Source: Apostichopus japonicus (taxonomy: Eukaryota > Echinodermata > Holothuroidea > Aspidochirotida > Stichopodidae). From it: a stretch of 64,000 nt of DNA. The position numbers and the translations under genes were made by a program. The DNA lies in assembly GCF_037975245.1 (NCBI RefSeq), contig NC_092569.1, forward strand, positions 36,514,168 to 36,578,167, given 5' to 3'. This document shows positions 1 through 9,983 of the stretch, one piece after another; position 1 is the first letter of the stretch; each line of letters begins with the position of its first letter. Below the pieces are notes generated by a model. The model was not told the DNA's origin. It searched no databases and saw only the letters and a list, made by a program, of their open reading frames with translations.

Positions 1-1040
1 TCATATTGAGGTAATGTTGGTTATTTTTAGGGAGTAAGATTTCCAAATGCCCAAAAAAACGTGCAAAACTGGTTGGAGGGTGTTAAAAGCTTAAAAAATA
101 CCACAATTTGGTCAGCAAATAGCTGAAATGAAATATGTCATTCTGCTTGACTGCAAAAAGTTTAGGTGGCCTGCTGTATTGTTGCTAGTAATAATTGAAG
201 GTGCGTCAATTACGGGAGTGCGTCAATTATGAAGCCTTGACTATACTCGTAGTAGTAGGCCTAGCTAGCATGATCTATTGAACAATATAACAATGAAGCC
301 TACGGCAGACCAAACACTTCGGCCGGAAAACAGTATGCAGTAGCCTAAATAGTGAATATATAACGTTAGTCGTTAGCATAATTTGCTGCCTACCTTCTCG
401 AATGATCTGCCATGCCAGTAAATGCTCCGCGAAGGTAGCATTGGTCATTTTGTCGATCCCCGATCTCTGTTCCAGTAGATCGTTTTTGGAGACCCAGTCC
501 ACGTACGTAGCACCAGCTCAAGTACACTTTTCATTTCATGTCCGTTTTGTCGCTCACTGCTTTTGGCATTGGGACCCACAATAAAGCAACCTGTGCCTTC
601 CACCTCAACAGCGCGGCGACGCGGCCGCAATATACACGTTACGTGTGTTATGCTACCACTGCATGAAACTGTGCTATATATTACGTATATTTACATACAG
701 GGTACACTGTACACTGGCAGTATATTACAAATACCGTGTCACGTGATTAACGGTGAACCATCGAAACATATGAAATTGGCCCGCCCTTTAAAAATTTCCT
801 AGCTGAGAGTGTGCTTTTAATCTATCAGTCAGCTAGCTAAACTGTTACGATATTCTCTTGTTATTGAACAATAACGAAAATTAATATAAACTCAACACCA
901 AAATTGGCTTTTTAGGGAGTGTTTCATTTTTAACAAATGGACGAATAAACTATTGGTGGCGATATATGGTTTTCTTCTTTTCAAATTTAGAGACATCTAT
1001 TTCGCAGAGAAGAGATTTATATTGATAAGTTCTTTGCATA
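1..1040. other. unassigned flank left of the LTR element
   Basis: Apart from the weak exon candidate at 394-448 on the minus strand, I see no gene, RNA or named repeat here. The stretch at 605-640 is locally GC- and CpG-rich (gcgcggcgacgcggccgc), unlike the AT-rich surroundings, which could mark a promoter for a minus-strand gene leaving the window on the left. The last bases, CATA at 1037-1040, are one copy of the target-site duplication of the adjacent LTR retrotransposon. Confidence 0.4.
394..448 (-). CDS. candidate first coding exon of an unknown gene running off the left edge
   Basis: On the minus strand an ATG at 448-446 in a fair context (gacaaaATGacc) opens an 18-codon frame, MTNATFAEHLLAWQIIRE, that ends in a consensus-like donor (GAAG|GTAGGC) at 394/393 with one base of the next codon. 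Upstream on the same strand the sequence is CpG-rich. I recognise no family in the peptide, and no second exon is visible in the 393 bases left before the edge. It could equally be a chance open frame. Confidence 0.2.
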
Positions 1041-1433
1041 TGTAATGACAGAGAGTAAGGAAGAACAAACAAAACAAATCAAATAGATTCCGCAACTTTA
1101 TTGGGGGTTATGTTTAAGCATGATAAGAGGGCAGTGGATAATATCTACTCCCGGAGAAGAGTAGAGAAGAGTAGACTACTCTAACATGTTGACTGATGAA
1201 CTACATCTCTCAATAAATGACGGTAATGAGAACAAAATAGTAAGATACAATATGGCCGCCGTTGAACGTAAAGCAAGGTGATTTCGTAATGAAGAGAATA
1301 TGGAGAGAACGAACAGGGCTTACTTAGCGAAACCGCAAGCGCTGAACATGGGACGCCAAATAGAACAAAAGTATACTAGAGAGAACATGCACATTACGTA
1401 AATAATCGGTAGCCTAATGGGCACTACCTCACA
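1041..1433 (-). repeat. 3' LTR of the Ty3/gypsy element
   Basis: The 393-bp LTR begins TGTAATGACAGAG and ends CACTACCTCACA on the plus strand. It matches the 5' LTR base for base over long runs, except for an extra 10 bp around 1148-1165 where an AGAAGAGTAG-type motif is duplicated. Immediately inside it, at 1434-1446, the minus strand reads a purine tract (AGCAGGGGAGAG) of the kind that primes plus-strand DNA synthesis. Confidence 0.92.
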
Positions 1434-1623
1434 CTCTCCCCTGCTAAAGGAAGTTTGTCCTCAAACGACCAATGTATACGAGATATCTGAAATACGATAA
1501 AATGGATTAATACGAAAGAAACTTTTACAAAAAAATATTCATGCGTATCCGCACTACCAACTAAAAGTACTCGGGCAAACTATTGCTAGCAAAAAAAAAC
1601 TGTTTATCTTCAATCAAGGTTGT

Positions 1624-3540
1624 CTAACAACGTTTGACACGCTCAAACAAATTTTGGGTTTGCCGACACAAATCTGATAACTTATTACCATACAAGGTAC
1701 TATTTGTTACACTGCTAATACTTCTTGGCAGGTGGCTGATATTAGAGTGAAACCCTCTGGTGACTCGGGCACTGCGACGTAGTGGTTGGGTGACCTCGCT
1801 GTCATCAGACCATGAATCAGAGTCATCACTGTTTGATTGCTTACGTCTCGTTAGGGCACCTTCAAAATGTCGGCGGAAACCGTAATCCTCTTCACTACTG
1901 GAGTCACTGGACGACTCCCTTTCCCGATCACACTGAGCTGGGGCAACGGGTTTGAAGACAGCAACAGGTACGTCTATCAGCTGTGGGCATGGCCGTATTT
2001 CCCGCCGGTGTACCGTTCGTTGTCCACCACTACCATCGGCCGGTTCGATGACGTACACAGAACCTTCATCGGGGCGAGAGACCACTTTAAAGACTGTGGA
2101 ACCCCATTCATCTGCTATCTTGTGCATTCCACGGGGATGGTTCTTCAGGTATTCCCTGGCCCCAAGAGTTATTGGATGAGATTTGGCCTTCTTGTCATAC
2201 TGGGTTTTACGATCCTCTGCTTCAAAAGACATCTGCTCCCCTGCTTTCTTGAACGCCATCTGTAAATTCTCGGTATGTGACGTCACCCAGTTAGCAATGG
2301 GATCCGTGTCGTCTGAGTCAGATGGAGAATCTACACGCCCCAGCAGGTAATCCACTGGAAGGATTGGGTTCCTTCCAAACATCAAGAAGAAAGGAGACAG
2401 ACTTGTGGAAGTGTGTGGTGTGGAATTATAAGCATACAGGACTTCTGGGAGATGGTCTGACCAACGACGCTTCTTGTTTGGCGGCAGAGTCTTCAGAAGA
2501 TCATGCAGAGTTCTGTTGAACCGCTCTGCTTGGCCGTTGCCTTCAGGATGGTAGGGTGTTGTTCGGCTCTTGTTGACCCCATACACTTTACATAGGCATT
2601 GTATAAGGGACGATTCAAAATTTCGGCCCTGGTCAGAGTGGAGTCTCTTTGGTGGTCCATACAAAAGGAACCAGTTCCGAACTAATACCTTAGCAGTTGT
2701 CTCCGCAGTCTGGTTAGATGTAGGTATAGCCTGCGTAAACTTGGAGAAGACATCGGTCATCACAAGTATGTTTTCCTTGCCTCTGGTGTCTTTCTCAATG
2801 GTGGTGAAATCTATAGCAAGGATTTCGTATGGCCTGGTTGCCATCATACTCTTCAGTGGTTCTCTGATCTTGGGTGGCCTTTTGCACCGTGTGCACTCGT
2901 TACACCTTTCACAATATGAGGCTACGTCTTGAGAAAATTTTGGCCAGTAGCACCGATCTTGAATGAGTGACAATGTCCTTTTGTACCCTTGGTGACCGCA
3001 TTGGTCGTGACAGGCAAATAACACTTCTTCTTGGAGAACTTTTGGAAGAATTAACTGTAGTTTCTTCCCATCTTCTATAGACCGATACAAGAGTCCTTCA
3101 TACTCTTGAATTTTGTCCCACTGCTTCACAAGTAGGGACATCTCACTATGTTTTACCCGTTCTTCAACTGAGGGTTTCACCTTGGTCAACCAGAAAGCGT
3201 AGAACTTTCTAATCACTGGATCGTTCTGTTGGAAATTTCTCAGTTGGTCCTTGGTGTAGGATGGGAACACCAAAGGTGATGTCTTCACGGCATTCACTTG
3301 ATTGACACTCACTTCCACATTTGGCTTGGAAATTGCCTCAATCAATTCTGCAGGAACAATTGTTAGTCCTACTCCTTGACCAAGTTCACTCAAGGTTACC
3401 TCAGGCTGTGGCACATGTGGGCGTCTGGACAGGGCATCGGCTCCAGTGTTCAACCGTCCTGGTTTGTACTTAGGAGTGAAATCAAATGAAGCAAGAGCTC
3501 CTACCCATCGTTGTGATGCTGCCTGCATCAAGTTTAGCAT
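1624..3540 (-). CDS. pol, C-terminal part: integrase
   Basis: This open frame of about 638 codons starts inside the RNase H/integrase linker. It holds the integrase zinc domain (HxxxH...CxxC, with HDQCGHQGYKR and CERCNEC around residues 180-220) and the DDE core (LAIDF for the first Asp, HSDQGRNFES for the second, then NGQAERFNRTLHDLL for the Glu). A C-terminal region follows with an acidic serine-rich stretch and RRSARVTRGF near the end. It overlaps the upstream pol frame by about 59 bp in a different frame. Continuity of homology across that overlap points to a small insertion (apparently a 4-bp GGCA-type duplication) that split one pol frame. In the intact state this enzyme inserts the cDNA into the genome. 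Confidence 0.88.
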   Translation of the reverse strand: MLNLMQAASQRWVGALASFDFTPKYKPGRLNTGADALSRRPHVPQPEVTLSELGQGVGLTIVPAELIEAISKPNVEVSVNQVNAVKTSPLVFPSYTKDQLRNFQQNDPVIRKFYAFWLTKVKPSVEERVKHSEMSLLVKQWDKIQEYEGLLYRSIEDGKKLQLILPKVLQEEVLFACHDQCGHQGYKRTLSLIQDRCYWPKFSQDVASYCERCNECTRCKRPPKIREPLKSMMATRPYEILAIDFTTIEKDTRGKENILVMTDVFSKFTQAIPTSNQTAETTAKVLVRNWFLLYGPPKRLHSDQGRNFESSLIQCLCKVYGVNKSRTTPYHPEGNGQAERFNRTLHDLLKTLPPNKKRRWSDHLPEVLYAYNSTPHTSTSLSPFFLMFGRNPILPVDYLLGRVDSPSDSDDTDPIANWVTSHTENLQMAFKKAGEQMSFEAEDRKTQYDKKAKSHPITLGAREYLKNHPRGMHKIADEWGSTVFKVVSRPDEGSVYVIEPADGSGGQRTVHRREIRPCPQLIDVPVAVFKPVAPAQCDRERESSSDSSSEEDYGFRRHFEGALTRRKQSNSDDSDSWSDDSEVTQPLRRSARVTRGFHSNISHLPRSISSVTNSTLYGNKLSDLCRQTQNLFERVKRC

Positions 3541-5557
3541 TATCCAGGTGAGCTAAGGGGTTATTGTCCGTGTAGACGATGAACTTTTTGCCCAGCAAGT
3601 ATTCCCGAAACTTCTCGGTTACCGCCCATTTCAGACCAAGTAGTTCTAACTTGAAACTGGAATACTTCTGCATATATCTCTCTGCACCTCGGAGAGTTCT
3701 GCTGGCAAAGGCTATGACCTTTCGTTGTCCATCTTGGCGTTGCAATAGGACAGCACCCAAACCTTGGAGTGACGCATCAATTTCAACTTCAAATGGTTGT
3801 GAGTAGTCAGCATAAGCTAACACAACCTGTCGGCACATCTTATCCTTCAGTTCCTGGAATGCAATTTGATGCTCGTTTGTCCAGAGAAACGGTGTTTCTT
3901 TCTTAGCACGTTGATTGTGTAGGCTAGTGGACACCAGTGCATGGAGTGGCTTTGCCGTCTTGGCGAAATCTACGACAAACCGTCGGTAAAAAGAGCAAAA
4001 TCCCAGAAACGACCGTAGATCCTTCACATTCTGGGGCTCAGGCCAATTCTTAACAGCTTGAACCTTGTCAGGATCTGGTCTTACTCCATCCGCAGTTACT
4101 CGATGACCCAGATACTTCACTTCAGACTGGAAAAAGGTGCACTTCGATGGTTTTATTTTCAGGCCTTGTTGCCGGAGTCTATCGAATACTCTTTGTAAAT
4201 TGACCAGATGATCATCAAAGGACTTGGAAAACACCAGGATGTCGTCGAGGTAGCAAAGCACAGAGGTGAAGAATTGGTCATGTAGACAAGCCTGCATTAA
4301 CCGTTGAAAGGTACCAGGAGCGTTTGACAGGCCGAATGGCATCCGATTATATTCATACAAACCAAATGGTGTTGTAAAACTTGTCTTATGTTTATCAGCC
4401 TCTTCCATGGCAACTTGATGATACCCTGAAAGAAGGTCGATGGTAGAAAACCACTTCGTTCCATGTAAAGCATCGATTGACTCATCTATTCTGGGAATCG
4501 GATAGGCATCCTTAATAGTCTTCATATTAAGTTTGCGGTAGTCAACACAAAGACGAAGACTGCCGTTAGACTTTCGGACTAACACAATCGGCGATGCGTA
4601 CGGACTGGTACTCGGCCTTATGACCCCATTATCTAGCAACTTCCGGATATGTTCCTTGACCTCTTCCCATTGTGAAGGTGGAATCCGTCGGTGAGGCTGC
4701 TTAATTGGGATGTCATCTATAGTGTTGATCTTATGTGTGACTCCTTCAGCAAAACCCAGTTGGTCATCAGAATAAGCAAATATGTCCTGATTTCTGTTGA
4801 TCAGGTCAACTGCCTGCTGTCGTTGAGTTGGGGTCAAACTTGGTGATAGGCTAAAAGGTATAGCAGTCTCATGGAATGAAGGTGTTTCTGTGGTGATCTG
4901 GTTTACTTGAATTTCAGCTTTCTCCCCAGTGACAAGACCGTCTTCAACAAAGGATGGAGACTGGATAATTCCTAGAGGTGTCCTAGGTTCCAGCCAAATG
5001 TCTTCATCGGTAAGGTTCATGACTTGAAGATGAAGTCTATTTGTACCAACTGTCAGAGTTGCCCCTACAGAAACTCCCTTCGGCAGTTGGCTGACTGGTT
5101 CTATTACCACTTCTGTTGCCGACGCATGCACAGGACAGGAAACATTAACCACCTGGACTGATCTTGCTGGTAACTTAACTTTGTTCTTCCCAGGTATTCG
5201 TGCCAAAGTAGAGACTGGCTTCGACAGCTTTGACTCATCTATTTTGTACCCAAGTATGTCAACAAGAACTTCTCCTGACATTCGGTGGATGATATTCATG
5301 CCCAGTAACAATGGAGGGTCTTGATCGTCTTCAACCACCAGAATACCACGTTTGGGTATCACTTCGCCACCAACTTCTACATCTATCTCAAAATAACACA
5401 AGAAGGGAATCCTGGTTTGGTTGACTGCCTTTAACCCAAGCCACCTTAATTCTACCAATGACTTCCCAGCAAACAACGTCAAGAAATGAGCCTTGGATAG
5501 AAGTGTTACAGCTGAACCTGTATCAATAACTGCCTTAATCCGAGAGCCATTCATCAC
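3482..5557 (-). CDS. pol, N-terminal part: protease, reverse transcriptase, RNase H
   Basis: About 691 codons are open from the first Met; homology extends a little upstream in the same frame. The retropepsin active site is VIDTGSAVTLL near residue 10. The reverse transcriptase runs from about 290 to 460, with LCVDYRKLN, FSTIDLLSGYHQ, MPFGLSNAPGTFQR and the catalytic YLDDILVFS. The connection and RNase H follow at about 560-690 (FEVEIDASLQGLGAVLLQ and YTDNNPL). The frame is lost just after the RNase H domain, where the integrase frame takes over. Gag ends in another frame, so pol would normally be reached by frameshifting or reinitiation. Codon and motif integrity are otherwise good, as expected for a young copy. 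Confidence 0.9.
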   Translation of the reverse strand: MMNGSRIKAVIDTGSAVTLLSKAHFLTLFAGKSLVELRWLGLKAVNQTRIPFLCYFEIDVEVGGEVIPKRGILVVEDDQDPPLLLGMNIIHRMSGEVLVDILGYKIDESKLSKPVSTLARIPGKNKVKLPARSVQVVNVSCPVHASATEVVIEPVSQLPKGVSVGATLTVGTNRLHLQVMNLTDEDIWLEPRTPLGIIQSPSFVEDGLVTGEKAEIQVNQITTETPSFHETAIPFSLSPSLTPTQRQQAVDLINRNQDIFAYSDDQLGFAEGVTHKINTIDDIPIKQPHRRIPPSQWEEVKEHIRKLLDNGVIRPSTSPYASPIVLVRKSNGSLRLCVDYRKLNMKTIKDAYPIPRIDESIDALHGTKWFSTIDLLSGYHQVAMEEADKHKTSFTTPFGLYEYNRMPFGLSNAPGTFQRLMQACLHDQFFTSVLCYLDDILVFSKSFDDHLVNLQRVFDRLRQQGLKIKPSKCTFFQSEVKYLGHRVTADGVRPDPDKVQAVKNWPEPQNVKDLRSFLGFCSFYRRFVVDFAKTAKPLHALVSTSLHNQRAKKETPFLWTNEHQIAFQELKDKMCRQVVLAYADYSQPFEVEIDASLQGLGAVLLQRQDGQRKVIAFASRTLRGAERYMQKYSSFKLELLGLKWAVTEKFREYLLGKKFIVYTDNNPLAHLDNAKLDAGSITTMGRSSCFI

Positions 5558-5666
5558 AACAGTGGTAGTAGGTCGCTCCCCGACAATAGATGAATAGAAA
5601 TCTGTTGAGCCCCTTGCGTCTCTGTTACAATCTCACCCAGAACATGGCTCACTGTGCTGGATGTTT

Positions 5667-6616
5667 CTAGTTTTCCCGATGTTGAGTGACTGCAGGTGAC
5701 AAAGGTATTGGGCTGCGGCATTCCCTCGCCAAATGACCTATCTTCTGGCATCGATGGCACCTGAGGTCTTTCTTCGGGATGCGAGCAGGTCGGGTGGTCT
5801 GTGCCTCCAGCTTGTCAAGTCGTCATAATATGCCTGACTGTTGGATCTGCAGGGCTTCCATCACCTCAGCCTGGCTTTTTACAGCTGTCGTCAAATCGAC
5901 CAGGGCTTTCGTGATTTGAGTGGTCTCTGCCTCGACGGCACTCACAGGCTTTCGTACACGTCTTCTGGGGAGGTCACGATCCTCTTCTGCCATATCAAGG
6001 GCCCAGTCTCTCAACTTAATAAAAGACACGTCAGGATCTTGTATCAAGGCCTTCTTAATCTCACGCCGCAACACTCCGTCAAGCAGCCCATCTCGAAACT
6101 GCTCCTTGATGGCTTGTTCTGCATCAGGGTCACCAGGTACTTTCTTTAGCTGATCTGCTAGGGACATGAGTTTAAATGCAAACTCTGCAATCGTCTCCTC
6201 CTCTCGTTGGACTTTGTTACACATTTCTCTCATTAGGGAGCCAAGGGTACGGCGGTCCCCAAATGTGTCCGACAACTTCTGAAGGATCAGGTCTGGGTCC
6301 AAGGTCACTTCTGACGGTTGATGCCGCATTTCCTGCCTGGCTGCTCCCTCCAGGTGGGCCAATATAAAGTCTGCAGCATCGGTATCAGATAACTTCGTAC
6401 CTTTAGTGCGGCCTGGATGTCTTCCTGGAAGCTGCTCACTGATGGTCCCTCAGTACCGGAGAATGCTCTTATCTTCCTCTCCTTCTCTAACACATAGACA
6501 GTGTTCGGAGCCTCCCGTTCCGACAGTTTTTCCTCCCTCTTGGCCTTCTCATGCTCAAGACTTTCTGCAAGAGCATCCAGCTGGCGCTGCAGGTCTCTCA
6601 TCGCTGATTTAGACAT
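5667..6616 (-). pseudogene. gag, interrupted by a frame change and an in-frame stop
   Basis: The ATG at 6616-6614 lies about 50 bases downstream of the primer-binding site. The first ~70 codons contain a charged coiled-coil-like segment (LQRQLDALAESLEHEKAKRE). Near 6390-6405 the homology moves to the next frame, which carries the capsid-like helices (5826-6362) and then meets a TGA at 5825-5823. Past that stop the same frame continues into a CCHC zinc knuckle (CHRCQKIGHLAREC, 5759-5718) and ends at a TAG at 5669-5667. A functional gag would join these parts, so this copy is disabled in gag. The TGA looks like a CGA-to-TGA change, which is inference. Confidence 0.82.
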
Positions 6617-6668
6617 TTTATATCCACCGCCCTTTTATGCCGTTTAGATTTTGAAAATAGTATTGCCT

Positions 6669-6686
6669 ATCCCACTTCTGACACCA
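6669..6686 (-). other. primer-binding site, tRNA-Leu-like
   Basis: Three bases inside the 5' LTR the minus strand reads TGGTGTCAGAAGTGGGAT. This begins with TGG and is complementary to the CCA end and acceptor region of a leucine tRNA type (…CCCACTTCTGACACCA). The position and TGG start are seen directly. The tRNA identity is from memory of tRNA-Leu 3' ends and should be treated as likely. Confidence 0.7.
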
Positions 6687-6689
6687 AAA

Positions 6690-7072
6690 TGTAATGACAG
6701 AGAGTAAGGAAGAACAAACAAAACAAATCAAATAGATTCCGCAACTTTATTGGGGGTTATGTTTAAGCATGATAAGAGGGCAGTGGATAATATCTACTCC
6801 CGGAGAAGAGTAAACTACTCTAACATGTTGACTGATGAACTACATCTCTCAATAAATGACGGTAATGAGAACAAAATAGTAAGATACAATATGGCCGCCG
6901 TTGAACGTAAAGCAAGGTGATTTCGTAATGAAGAGAATATGGAGAGAACGAACAGGGCTTACTTAGCGAAACCGCAAGCGCTGAACATGGGACGCCAAAT
7001 AGAACAAAAGTATACTAGAGAGAACATGCACATTACGTAAATAATCGGTAGCCTAATGGGCACTACCTCACA
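6690..7072 (-). repeat. 5' LTR of the Ty3/gypsy element
   Basis: This is the 383-bp copy of the LTR at 1041-1433. It lacks the 10-bp internal duplication of the other copy and shows almost no other difference. On the minus strand it would hold the promoter driving the element. It is followed on the plus strand by CATA, the second target-site copy. Confidence 0.92.
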
Positions 7073-7896
7073 CATATTAACAAGTAATGTGTTTTTTTTT
7101 TAAATCTTGTCACGGTGGCCCTGAGGAGACATCCGAGTTGGTGAGGAAATGTCTCTCAAAGGGTAACCAACAGGTGACATTTTAGGGTCCTTGTGGCAAA
7201 TTAAATGCGTCAAACAAGTATCCCGTCACAGATTAGATTTTGTATGGGGGGGGGAGACTGGGTGTGCTGGCTTAGGCAGGAGTCAACCCAGTGCTCAGGA
7301 AAGTACCACGTTTGTCTATTCACCACGTCCGCATAGGACCCATTGTTCTGTAAAGAATTCGCGAAGGGAGGGGTTGCCCTGTAATACCTAGGAAGTAGTC
7401 TCATAGCAAGTGACTTGGGTTAAGACGGTGGATCAGTAGTTTGGCTTTCGTGGACAGGTTCTCCTTTAGGTGACTCTGGCCAACATCCCCCGATTTTTGC
7501 TATGTGAGAAGCCCCCGCCTTTCCCAGAAGAACTCTGGGTTGCACCCTTGACCAGTAGTAGAAAACCATTGACGAACAAATGCATCCCTTGCGGTTGTTT
7601 GACGAGTATCGACAAGCTGAGGACGCTATTTCACTAAAACTTCTCTGTCAGTTAGTTATGGGTTTAAATGGGGGCGCTATAAAGAATTTTTTTCAATCTC
7701 GCCATATTAATCTTGACCAGGACCAAACCAAGAGTTTTGACATTACGTGGTTACATGTATGTATTCATCTTGTTTAAGCTTTGAAGCCGTCAAATAGAGA
7801 TTGCGCAGGGTTTTCGCTCCCCGCTGATTGATTGAAACAGTCAACGAATGTTTCATGGTTACATTATCGAGATGCGAGGCAACTTCACAGGTGGGT
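7073..7896. other. unassigned sequence between two gypsy elements
   Basis: No gene or recognisable element. A short G-run sits at 7245-7254. Open frames here are under 70 codons and have no family resemblance. The right end abuts the LTR of the older gypsy remnant. Confidence 0.4.
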
Positions 7897-8049
7897 TGTA
7901 ACGTTTGATGTTTACGTATATGTCTTATTTACGTAGATATAAACAGAGTCAGAACTTTTCGGAGGTCGCCATGTTTATTGCTGATCTGAAAGAGGTCGCT
8001 CTTTACTTTTACATGAATTACAATATGATCGCAATATCAATACATTACA
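7897..8049 (-). repeat. 3' LTR of the degenerate gypsy remnant
   Basis: The plus strand reads TGTAACGTTTG...ATTACA, so both ends fit TG...CA. On the minus strand it contains AATAAA (polyadenylation signal) and is preceded by a purine-rich tract. No partner LTR is seen within the window because the 5' half of the element is missing. Confidence 0.65.
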
Positions 8050-8156
8050 TCCCTTCCCCCTTTTAGACTTAAACTTAAAACGTGTGAAATACCTTTTGAA
8101 AACGATAACAATTTTGATTGTTGCTAAACACAACTATTCCATAACTAACTATTTAG

Positions 8157-9983
8157 CTAGTCTGTGGTTTCAACTCGGTAACAAAGTCTTCAAATCTTTT
8201 GGGAACATTTCTGATACGAGTTGGTCGGGTAGGTGTACTCTCAGTTCAAGGGCGTAGGGAACCGGGGGGCTGGGGGGGGGGGGGGCTGGCGCCCCCCCCC
8301 CCCCCCCCCCGTGAAAAATGTGGAGGGGCGGAAGTATCATTCCCCCCCCCCCACTTCGCAAGTCAGAAAACCCCTTTTTCATTTCCAAATGAGAAAAAAA
8401 AATCTCATTTGGAGCCCCAAATTGCATCTAAGGCCAGGTGAAAATACAAAATTAAGTTTACAAAATGGAGTGGGTGTTGAAGTGTGCTATATTGCACCAA
8501 ATTACATCTGAAGCCACCTGGAAATGCAAAAAAAATCCAAACGGGAGGGTGACACCCCCTCCCCTTAGACCCCTCCCCCAAGCCGGCCATCAGTCTTCAG
8601 CCCCCCCCCCCCCCACTCAAAACTACCTTCCTACGCCACTGTCTCAGTTTATAGTGGAGTTGCACTCCTATCCGAATGAGTTTCATCAGTTTGATACTTT
8701 TTGAGGTGAGCGGAATTCCTTTTGTATTGAACTCCTTCTGGGAATTCAACAGTTACTTGACTATTAATTCTGTCAACCACTTCAAACGGTACTTCACAAT
8801 ATGGTGCAGTCAACTTGTTTTGCTCCTTTTGTTTTACAAGTACATGATCGCCTATTTGTATGTCACTAGTTTTAGCATGTCGTTTTACATCAGCATAATC
8901 CTTTGCTTTTTGTTTCATTTCAGTATCCCTGTCTTTCATGTTTTCTTCCTGACTTTGGGAAAATTTCACATCAGGTAATTTTGTCCTGAGTGACCTTTTG
9001 AAAAGACTCTCTGCAGGGCTCACAACCTGTTGTAGAGTGTGGGGTGGAACGATAAGCCAGCAGAAAGTTATTTAACAAGTTCCAGTCAGACTTTTGAATC
9101 TGTGCGATTTTGAGTACTTTTAAAATCGTCCTATTTGCCTTTCAACTGTTCAATTCCTGAGGTACTCAAGAAGTTTTCAAATTCAATTGAAGTGAAGTAA
9201 GAAGCATTGTCAGTTTTGAGACTCTCTGGTAGGCCAAATCTACAAAATATGCGTTCCAAACATTCAATAACCTTTTCAGTAGTTATGGATTTCAGGATGT
9301 CTACTTCGAAAAATCTACTGTAGTAGGCCTAATCAACTGTTACTAACAAATATGATCCATCAGGTAATGGGCCAAGAATATCAGTTGCCAAATGTTGCCA
9401 AGGTTCTGTCGGTAATGGTGTCGACTTTATTGGTTCAGGGAAATTTGCCTTACCAACCACCTGACAGCCGTGACATGATTTACATTTTCGTTCTATGTCC
9501 TTGTCGGCTCCAGGCCACCTTATTTTTGTACGTAACCTTTGCTTGCTTTTAACTATGCCTTGATGGCCTTCGTGTGCTAAATTTATCACTTGAGCACGAA
9601 GAGATTGTGGAATGACAATGCGGGTGCCCCTTAAAACTAGTTGTCCCAACACTGCCAATTCGAACCTCACACTTTTGTACCCTTTTGGAATGTCAGTCCA
9701 GTTTTCATTTATGACACATTTTCTTAACAATGATATTTCTGGATCCACTGATGATTCTTTTTCTACCTGTTGGATTGGTATCGCCACTGGAGTTGCATGA
9801 CTAGCAATAAACCGAATATGTTCTTCCCCTATGTTTTGACCACTCGATTTTGCCCCCTTTTTTGGAAATTAACCTTGAGAGACAATCAGCTATGTTCCTT
9901 GGGCCAGGAATATAGACTACTTGGAAGTCATATGACTGTAACCTCAGGACCCATCGCTCAATTCGAGCAGAAGGTTTTGCCAA
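8157..9983 (-). pseudogene. pol remnants: RNase H end, integrase
   Basis: Read on the minus strand, 9983-9801 matches the end of RNase H and the linker (ERWVLRLQSYDFQVVYIPGP, then NIADCLSRL). 9787-9329 is the integrase zinc domain and start of the core (HEGHQGIVKSKQRLR, CKSCHGC, LATDILGPLPDGSYLLVTVD, which includes the first catalytic Asp). The middle of the core (about 9328-9024) is degenerate. 9023-8649 is the integrase C-terminal part. The coding sequence resumes on the far side of the MITE at 8238-8157 with TPTRPTRIRNVPKRFEDFV, a typical gypsy pol tail. Stops and frame changes separate the blocks. Confidence 0.78.
8247..8641. mobile_element. MITE, 395 bp, 8-bp target-site duplication
   Basis: The 8-bp sequence TCTCAGTT occurs at 8239-8246 and 8642-8649, flanking an element with short inverted ends: CAAGGGCGTAGG on the left and CAGTGGCGTAGG as the reverse complement of the right end. 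The interior has long G and C runs (8266-8311, 8342-8352, 8600-8614) and no coding capacity. An 8-bp duplication is the hAT or P-type size. Removing element plus one target copy rejoins the gypsy pol frame on each side, which confirms the insertion boundaries. Confidence 0.75.

Larger units (their letters stand above)
1041..7072 (-). mobile_element. Ty3/gypsy LTR retrotransposon, complete in structure but coding-defective
   Basis: Two nearly identical LTRs (1041-1433 and 6690-7072), each TG...CA, flank a gag-pol body read on the minus strand. The 4-bp direct repeat CATA (1037-1040 and 7073-7076) is the target-site duplication. Going 5' to 3' on the minus strand come the 5' LTR, a primer-binding site (6686-6669), gag (from 6616), protease, reverse transcriptase and RNase H (to 3482), integrase (to 1624), a purine tract (1446-1434) and the 3' LTR. 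RNase H before integrase is the Ty3/gypsy order. No envelope-like frame is seen. The LTRs differ mainly by a 10-bp duplication in the left copy, so insertion was recent, yet gag has a frame change and an in-frame TGA and pol a frame change. Confidence 0.93.
7897..9982 (-). mobile_element. degenerate Ty3/gypsy remnant, second family, 5'-truncated
   Basis: On the minus strand this holds the tail of RNase H, integrase pieces, the end of pol, a purine tract (about 8063-8050, AAAAGGGGGAAGGGA) and a 153-bp LTR (TGTAATG...TTACA, 7897-8049). The 5' half of the element (5' LTR, gag, protease, reverse transcriptase) is missing. The break at about 9982 joins directly to a copy of the ~213-bp repeat family found at 14965-16040. 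The pol residues differ clearly from the element at 1041-7072, so it is another family. A MITE at 8247-8641 interrupts the pol C-terminus. Confidence 0.8.

Noticed and set aside
2570-2932. plus-strand frames across 1.8-6.6 kb
   Set aside because: Antisense shadows of the gypsy gag-pol.
8199-8511. frames rich in glycine and proline around 8.2-8.5 kb
   Set aside because: They result from G and C homopolymer runs inside the MITE.
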